From positions 20,608-84,607 of the forward strand of contig NZ_JAGQDC010000021.1 of the NCBI RefSeq assembly GCF_023282985.1: a DNA stretch of 64,000 bases, read 5' to 3'. Positions 59,013-64,000 of this stretch are shown here, piece by piece; position 1 is the first letter of the stretch, and every line of letters starts with the position of its first letter. The notes beneath the pieces were generated by a model. That model was given only the letters and a program-made list of their open reading frames with translations, was not told the origin of the DNA and ran no database searches. The DNA comes from Serratia silvae (GTDB taxonomy: Bacteria; Pseudomonadota; Gammaproteobacteria; Enterobacterales; Enterobacteriaceae). The translations under genes were made by a program, and so were the position numbers.

Positions 59013-60044
59013 TTAGTTGGTCTTCTTGCCATGCTCCATGAAGTCCAACATAGCCCCTTTTTGGGCCTCAATATGACGGATGTACCCCATGACGGTTTCA
59101 GGCTTTGTCCATGTACCTTCCTGCATGATTTGGGCCACGCTGTAACCGGCGGCCGCCATGTCTTGTGCAGCTCCAACACGGGCGCTGTGGCCAGTCCAAC
59201 ATGTATACCGGTCTTTGTTGGCCTTGACGTCGTTTTTCTCCAGTGCTGCCCATGCGTCAGAAAAGATCTTTTCCATCGATGGGGCGGTAAGAGGTTTGGT
59301 CGTATTGATGATCGCCTTGTTGGTTCGGTGGGTGCCACAGAAGAGAAAAGCGTCGGGGTGGTCGGCCAACCCGGCCATGTTTATCCAGCTGGTGAGTCGT
59401 TCACTCGACTGAAAACTGAGTGATTTGGTTACGCCCCCAGCTTTGAGAACTGTCTTGGTATAGCCCACATTAAGGATGATTCGACCATCGGGAGCTCTAC
59501 CGATGTCGCGAACCCGGATGCGGGAGATCTCGCTCATACGTAGCAAAGTGCTGTATGCGACATGGAGAAAAGCCAAGTTGCGGATGATGGCCACACGATC
59601 TGAAGCAACCCAGAGTACATCGAGGCTAAACAGATCATCCCGCCGGAACGGTACAGCCTGGCCAGTGCGTTCACCGGCAACAAGCGCGGAGCGGCGGGTC
59701 AGCCTCATGGCTCGCCTGACCGTAGATGAAGAGGTTGGCGATACTACTTGCGCCTCACGATGTAACATAGCAATCATTGATGTATGCACCTGGATTGTGC
59801 TGACGGCCATACCTTTTTCTTCCATGTGGGAAATATAGTCACGGAGGTCGGTACTTTTCATTGGGAAAAAAATTCGACCTTCTTTTTTCGCCCACGCTGC
59901 AACTATTCGCATAACGCTGATTAACTGCTCCCAGGTGTTGGCAGCGAAAGCCCCTTTATCACGAACGAGCTCGCGCAGCCGTGCGGATATATCGTCCTGT
60001 GCGTCGAGGGCGATAAGTGAATTCAGGCCGTTGAGGTTTTCCAT
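59013..60044 (-). CDS. cre: Cre-like tyrosine recombinase
   Basis: 343 residues, the length of P1 Cre, and alike throughout. Catalytic residues in place: Arg in TLLRMSEISRIRVRDI, Lys in GYTKTVLKAGG, His and Arg in WTGHSARVGAAQDM, Trp in EGTWTKPE, Tyr in VMGYIRH. N-terminal domain RLRELVRDKGAFAANTWEQL also aligned with Cre. It resolves plasmid dimers and can circularise redundant linear DNA at its lox site (60324-60357). Ribosome site GAAGGAAAG. Confidence 0.97.
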   Translation of the reverse strand: MENLNGLNSLIALDAQDDISARLRELVRDKGAFAANTWEQLISVMRIVAAWAKKEGRIFFPMKSTDLRDYISHMEEKGMAVSTIQVHTSMIAMLHREAQVVSPTSSSTVRRAMRLTRRSALVAGERTGQAVPFRRDDLFSLDVLWVASDRVAIIRNLAFLHVAYSTLLRMSEISRIRVRDIGRAPDGRIILNVGYTKTVLKAGGVTKSLSFQSSERLTSWINMAGLADHPDAFLFCGTHRTNKAIINTTKPLTAPSMEKIFSDAWAALEKNDVKANKDRYTCWTGHSARVGAAQDMAAAGYSVAQIMQEGTWTKPETVMGYIRHIEAQKGAMLDFMEHGKKTN

Positions 60045-60323
60045 GTTCTTTCCTTCGTTTTAACGCTGGTGGCGCTACGTGAAAAATACGTCACTCGCAA
60101 GGGGATTACCTTGCAGATTTTCTGTAGCGATACTGATTCCGAATGCTACTTTTTATAGGATTTTTCTTGGTAGTAGCTAAGAGGCCCGTGCGAGTCTAAA
60201 CCCCTATTAGTGATTCGGACGTAGGCAGGTTTGATTTTTACCGTCGACGAGCTGCCAGGAGAAAAGCTGATGCAGGGCGATAAACGCCCATTGAACGGCC
60301 ATACCCTTCCCCCTTCAAACCGC

Positions 60324-60357
60324 ATAACTTTATATAACTCCCATTATATAAAGTCAT
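60324..60357. other. lox-type recombination site
   Basis: Arms ATAACTTTATATA and TATATAAAGTCAT, 13 bp each, inverted with one mismatch, and an 8-bp spacer ACTCCCAT: 34 bp like loxP. The arms differ from loxP ATAACTTCGTATA at two positions (CG to TA), the spacer differs more (loxP GCATACAT). It lies 280 bp upstream of the cre start, as loxP does relative to cre in P1 (about 430 bp). Asymmetric spacer gives direction. Confidence 0.9.
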
Positions 60358-60585
60358 TGATTGGAAGTAAAGAACGCCTATGATTAAGCTCAGAAGCCGC
60401 CCTGTAGATATAATGCTGTTTTTTGACAAAACTCGCGGAACAGGACGCAAACGCAAGAGATTCGTTTACACCCACTCAAAAAAACGGTCATCCATTGATA
60501 TAATTTGTAATGGACACCGATCCAAAACCATATAAAATACGTATGATATGGAATGAAAACAGACTATTCTTTTAAAGGGAATTTC

Positions 60586-60771
60586 GTGAGTTCTTTAACC
60601 TCTCCTGATCACGATCAAATACTGAAATCGGCAAATGAAAATTTCATCACTATAGGGACATCTTCTTTTATCACTGAAATGATGTGTGTATTAAGCGTAG
60701 AATTTCCATGTGACTGCATGCCGGAAGCACACAGGAGAATAAAGATCCTGAGCCAAATAAATGCTTCGTAA
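60586..60771 (+). CDS. Small unknown protein near lox
   Basis: 61 residues from GTG 60586 with AAAGGGAA; a longer start at ATG 60553 has a poor site. Segment SLTSPDHDQILKSANENFITIGTSS and MCVLSVEFPCDCMPEAHRRI with three Cys. Not recognised. TATAAT at 60500-60505 could be its -10. A hairpin GCCCC/GGGGC (60826-60841) follows. Confidence 0.5.
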   Translation: MSSLTSPDHDQILKSANENFITIGTSSFITEMMCVLSVEFPCDCMPEAHRRIKILSQINAS

Positions 60772-60916
60772 GCCAATAGTTAACATTGCTAACTTAATGG
60801 CTTAGCGGCTTGTCCTGTTCCCAAAGCCCCTTTCTGGGGGCATTGACAGATTAGCTCCTGCGAAACCACCTGTACGATAGACTGGCCCCCCCCCTGTACT
60901 AAAGTATAAAAAAAAC

Positions 60917-60932
60917 CCTCCATTTGTGGAGG
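60917..60932 (-). terminator. Minus-strand terminator downstream of terminase
   Basis: Stem CCTCC/GGAGG, 6-base loop, followed on the minus strand by at least eight T. With no minus gene between here and pacB at 62107, it would stop terminase messages only after they pass antisense through 61093-62085. Confidence 0.65.
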
Positions 60933-61024
60933 CTATGTAGGTTTAGTCTCATAAATCCCTCATATTTCATCTAACCAGCAAAAAACATTCTCAATTCGTG
61001 TTGAAACGTATTAAAATAAAGTTG

Positions 61025-61051
61025 GTCTAATAAACTAATTGGTAATTAGAC
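61025..61051 (+). promoter_or_regulatory. C1-like operator upstream of 61093
   Basis: GTCTAAT, 13-bp spacer AAACTAATTGGTA, ATTAGAC. The left part with flank TTGGTCTAATAAA matches P1 C1 operator ATTGCTCTAATAAATTT at 11 of the first 13 positions, reading GTTGG for ATTGC. Same design as 41001-41027, including AAACTAAT at the spacer start. Confidence 0.65.
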
Positions 61052-61092
61052 TTCCGGGGTTATAGGAAGGACTGTGCAGCGCTTATTAACGT

Positions 61093-62085
61093 ATGGGAAT
61101 GAATTACATAATGAATACTTCCATCATTTTCGATACCGCATTTAAAGCATTTAAAGAAGTGCGAAGGGAGTGGATTCAGATTTTACACGACAATGCGGCA
61201 TACATTAACGACAGCGGAGAGGCCGTGGAACGGCCGGTGGCAGTGATCAATGATCCGGAAGTGATGGATCGCCTGCGACATCTACAAAAGGAATGGGAGC
61301 TCTTCTACCAAATTGCTGAGTCCAGGCGCGCACTGAAGCTTATGCCTTTGCCCCCATCGTTTTATTCTCCGATACCAATTATCGCGGCAGATGGTGACTT
61401 AGCTGGCATCATCATTAGACCAGCGGCAAACACAATAAAGTGGCACCGTGATAAAGTGATCTTGACACTCCAAAAGAAGCTGACCCAGCATCTACGGATG
61501 CGCAGGACAGTGGAGTCAGGAATGTTGCCAAAAAGCGAACTGGCTATGATAAATGCGGCGATCGCTGTGTATGAAGCCGATATAGAGCGCTTCGAAGCCA
61601 TGCCAGAAGACACCATACTCGTGCGGCGGCAAAGTGGTTACACCGATGTTATTGTAAAGATCAAGAACGAAGCATTACAGGAAGATGTGACTACTCTTGT
61701 TGGGAAGTTCGATGGCTTTATAGATATCGAATCCACGCGGGTGGGAGCCCACGGTTGTGTTATCAATGGCTCTCGACTGAAATATGAGCCAATCGTCGAA
61801 AACAACGCCGCAGGCGTCCGGTCTAATGTTTATGCAAGCATTAAGCCGGTGCCTTGCGCGCTAGCGAGCTCTAACGTGTCTTTTTACTTCCTCGACGATG
61901 TGAACCAGGCAAAAGAAAAATTAAAGAGAGAAATTGACGAGGCCCGACGCGAAGTGCTCCGCCTGCGCATAAGATCTGGACGTGCAGATAGTGATAGGAT
62001 CGCCGCAGAAAAAAAGGCATTTGACGCGAAAAGGAAGCGAGTTCCGCGTATTACTAGCAAAGCTATTCCAAAGGCTAAAAATTGA
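61093..62085 (+). CDS. Unknown 330-aa protein under a C1-like operator
   Basis: 330 residues. Start ATG 61093; ATG 61111 (MNTSIIFD) is an alternative, and the GGAAGG at 61066 is too far for either to be sure. Helical with a central beta part (DVIVKIKNEALQEDVTTLVGKFDGFIDIE) and a basic coiled coil at the end (AKEKLKREIDEARREVLRLRIRSG... AKRKRVPRITSK). Not recognised. Opposite strand to terminase and convergent with it; operator suggests an early lytic role. Confidence 0.7.
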   Translation: MGMNYIMNTSIIFDTAFKAFKEVRREWIQILHDNAAYINDSGEAVERPVAVINDPEVMDRLRHLQKEWELFYQIAESRRALKLMPLPPSFYSPIPIIAADGDLAGIIIRPAANTIKWHRDKVILTLQKKLTQHLRMRRTVESGMLPKSELAMINAAIAVYEADIERFEAMPEDTILVRRQSGYTDVIVKIKNEALQEDVTTLVGKFDGFIDIESTRVGAHGCVINGSRLKYEPIVENNAAGVRSNVYASIKPVPCALASSNVSFYFLDDVNQAKEKLKREIDEARREVLRLRIRSGRADSDRIAAEKKAFDAKRKRVPRITSKAIPKAKN

Positions 62086-62106
62086 TGTGTTGCAACGGGA
62101 AGGAGG

Positions 62107-63627
62107 TTATGCCACTCCTTCCTCCGGATCATCAAATGCATCGAGATACTTCAGTGCATCAACACGTAAGCTTTCACGGTCAAACCCGGTATCGTCATTC
62201 GCTGCTACATAGTCCACCAGCATAGCGAAGCAGAACGTGTCCCACCGGTCTGGAGATTTGATATTCAACTTCTGCCGCATGACGGTTTTTTTCATGATCA
62301 CGTTTTGACCCATTTCGTTGATGTCCACCGGGATCTTGCTGGCCTGCTCGGCTGTAGCCTGGTTGGCATCCAGGCGCATCCGGCCAGACTTAACCGCATC
62401 GCGGGCCATGATGTTGGCAAAGGCCCGCTGATTGGCAAATCGTTGCTTATCTTCGCGGGAGTGCATCGGCTTACCCCAGTTGATACGAACCACAGGAACG
62501 CCCAACGATTCCAGCTCTCTAACGGTCGCATCACCAATGCCGTCGGCATCCACCGCGATGGTTATGTTGGGGTACTTCTCCTGGGAGCACTCGTTAAATA
62601 TGGCATGTGCGAACTTCGTTGGATGGCAATCACCAGGCATCTCCAGCACTTTGAACGGGACAACTCGGCGAGTAAGCCTGCTGCCAGACACGCGGAAGAT
62701 GCTCAATATCGACTTGTCACGGCCGTTCCCGACGTCGCAGCACGCGATCCAACCCCATCCCTTGTGTAACCTGACTTTTCGCCTGGCGGCCCTGTCGCAC
62801 TCATCCCGGCCCAACAAGAAGCCGTTGGCATTTTTCGGGAACAGGCCCAATACCTTGATCTGATACTCGGGATTATCACGGCCGCCGTACTCAAGCAGCT
62901 TACTGCGAATGAATTGGGCGTTAACCCAGGGCGATTCTTCCGAGTTAAGTGTTATGGCCGTGAAATCGCCGTTAGGATTGTCCTTGTTACGCGCAAGCTT
63001 GTGGTGGGAGTCATAGAAGTACCCGCTTGGCCTGGTAGGCTGCGAGATTAGCAACAGCCGGTTATCGTCTTGAGTTAGTGCGCCGGTGATCACACCGAAT
63101 GCTTTATCGCTAACGCCAGATGCTTCGTCGATGATGTAGAAAAGATGTTTTGCGTGCTCACCGGCCAACGCCTCTTCGTTACCGCGACGGAAGCCTTTGG
63201 CCATCACAGTCCAAGATCCCTTACTTGTGATCTCGTAAAACGAAGTGTCGGTAACAACGAAGTAATTTTGGAGCCACGGCTCTCTCCGGACACATTCTTT
63301 CCAGTTTTGTTTCAGGTACTTAAATACGCCGGTCATTACCTGCTGAATTTTGTTCGCGACGATTACAACACGGGCCTCCGGATAGAACATGAGGAAGCAC
63401 AGGATCATGATTGAGGTTATGTCTGACTTACCTGTACCATGCCCAGACGCCACTGTTGTGCGGCTCCCCGTTCCCTGTGCTGCGTTGATGATATCTTCTT
63501 GCTGCCAGCTCGGGATCTTGCCAAATAACTCTACGGATGCCCGCGCCCAATCATACCGGTACCGAATAACCATGTCCCGCCAGCGAGGGTCTGCTGTTAT
63601 AGAGCGTATCTTCTTTCTACGCGCCAT
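62107..63627 (-). CDS. pacB: Terminase large subunit (PacB-like)
   Basis: 506 residues from ATG 63627 (MARRKKIRS) with GGAGGG, overlapping the pacA stop. Walker [10 protein letters not shown] (about 60-68), Walker [11 protein letters not shown], coupling motif [14 protein letters not shown], and C-terminal nuclease acids: [19 protein letters not shown] and the late Asp in [12 protein letters not shown]. It pumps DNA into the head and cuts it, for P1 starting at pac and continuing headful. ATPase and nuclease motifs are intact. Confidence 0.93.
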   Translation of the reverse strand: MARRKKIRSITADPRWRDMVIRYRYDWARASVELFGKIPSWQQEDIINAAQGTGSRTTVASGHGTGKSDITSIMILCFLMFYPEARVVIVANKIQQVMTGVFKYLKQNWKECVRREPWLQNYFVVTDTSFYEITSKGSWTVMAKGFRRGNEEALAGEHAKHLFYIIDEASGVSDKAFGVITGALTQDDNRLLLISQPTRPSGYFYDSHHKLARNKDNPNGDFTAITLNSEESPWVNAQFIRSKLLEYGGRDNPEYQIKVLGLFPKNANGFLLGRDECDRAARRKVRLHKGWGWIACCDVGNGRDKSILSIFRVSGSRLTRRVVPFKVLEMPGDCHPTKFAHAIFNECSQEKYPNITIAVDADGIGDATVRELESLGVPVVRINWGKPMHSREDKQRFANQRAFANIMARDAVKSGRMRLDANQATAEQASKIPVDINEMGQNVIMKKTVMRQKLNIKSPDRWDTFCFAMLVDYVAANDDTGFDRESLRVDALKYLDAFDDPEEGVA

Positions 63628-64000
63628 AATCCCCGCCCTCCGGCCCATACAGCTCCTCTTCTGTCAGGTCGTTATCAAACTCTTCTTCTGACTCATATTC
63701 AGCACCGATGAATTCACCTTCACGGCCATCGCCGTCGGCATCGATGTCCCCATAGTTCCCGTCATCCACGATCTTCGCCACCAGGGCGCGGCGTTCCGCT
63801 ATAAACGCCTCTTTGCCATCCCGCATGGCTTGATGCTGCCTGGCCTCTTCATCCAACTGATCTTGATCGACGGTACTTTCTTCATCATCGACTTCAGGCG
63901 GCCTGGCGGCCTCGATACGGGCTTGTTGCATTAAGTGAGGTGGAACTATGCCCCCGTTGGCTTCGATGTATGCTGCCGTCTCTGTATAGCTCCAGTCGTG
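63617..64000 (-). CDS. pacA: Terminase small subunit/pac cleavage protein (PacA-like), C-terminus only
   Basis: The frame is open to the right window edge; 127 residues are visible, beginning [21 protein letters not shown]-terminus very acidic ([40 protein letters not shown]). Named from position directly before pacB as in P1, where PacA binds pac. In P1 the pac site lies inside pacA; no GATC cluster is seen in the part visible here. Confidence 0.7.
   Translation of the reverse strand, partial: HDWSYTETAAYIEANGGIVPPHLMQQARIEAARPPEVDDEESTVDQDQLDEEARQHQAMRDGKEAFIAERRALVAKIVDDGNYGDIDADGDGREGEFIGAEYESEEEFDNDLTEEELYGPEGGDYGA

Noticed and set aside
60238..60456. 72-codon minus-strand frame across the lox site (possible cra)
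   Set aside because: It translates through both lox arms and has no good ribosome site. P1 cra lies between loxP and cre, but this frame extends past the site; I cannot support it.

Overview
The window is part of a P1-like temperate phage-plasmid of an enterobacterial host. Three independent features support this. First, there is a Cre recombinase (59013-60044) with a 34-bp lox-type site 280 bp upstream. Second, there is a P1/RepFIB-type RepA replicon with iterons, DnaA boxes and GATC repeats (42226-43604). Third, the virion genes follow P1's order: DarB, portal, prohead protease, lysozyme, then a dar operon (LydA, LydB, Hdf, DarA, DdrA, DdrB), and PacA/PacB at the right edge. Names taken from P1 are by recognisable sequence where I say so and otherwise by position.

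Layout. 1-8631: end of a ulx-like gene, the 2259-aa DarB antirestriction protein, and the divergent portal gene. 8632-10800: a Phd/Doc addiction module, one small cargo gene, and a minus-strand C4-type antisense RNA immunity element with an Ash-like leader and small genes. 10803-13803: protease/scaffold, a cluster of seven GATC sites, an HTH protein with internal iteron-like repeats, and a lambda R-type endolysin. 13933-21284 (minus): the dar operon plus holin/antiholin. 21414-29019 (minus): tail-fibre chaperone, tail fibre, R-like protein, and baseplate proteins. 29170-40875 (minus): tape measure/injection protein, a tail-chaperone pair that looks frameshifted, tube-like proteins, a basic/acidic scaffold-like precursor, tail sheath and major capsid protein.

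40876-43970: a small regulatory region, a candidate short RNA, and the plasmid replicon. 44164-46755 (minus): spanins, a PAAR tip and small genes. 46889-48910: a moron cassette carrying a secreted protein, a lysozyme-like putative effector and a small membrane protein, facing a type VI secretion Hcp gene. 49027-51800 (minus): small proteins, Dam methylase and RdgC. 51944-57342 (minus): spike, hub and other baseplate/neck proteins. 57571-64000: small early genes, Cre, lox, an unknown 330-aa gene under a C1-like operator, and terminase.

Two recurrent DNA motifs tie the region together. An AACTCAC box precedes the late operons and resembles a phage late-activator site. TCTAAT...ATTAGA inverted repeats resemble P1 C1 operators and precede early-type genes. 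A shared AMLES-type motif in the capsid, scaffold, protease, DarA and portal proteins marks likely prohead-protease cleavage sites. ParA/ParB, C1 and the Cin invertase are not in this window.
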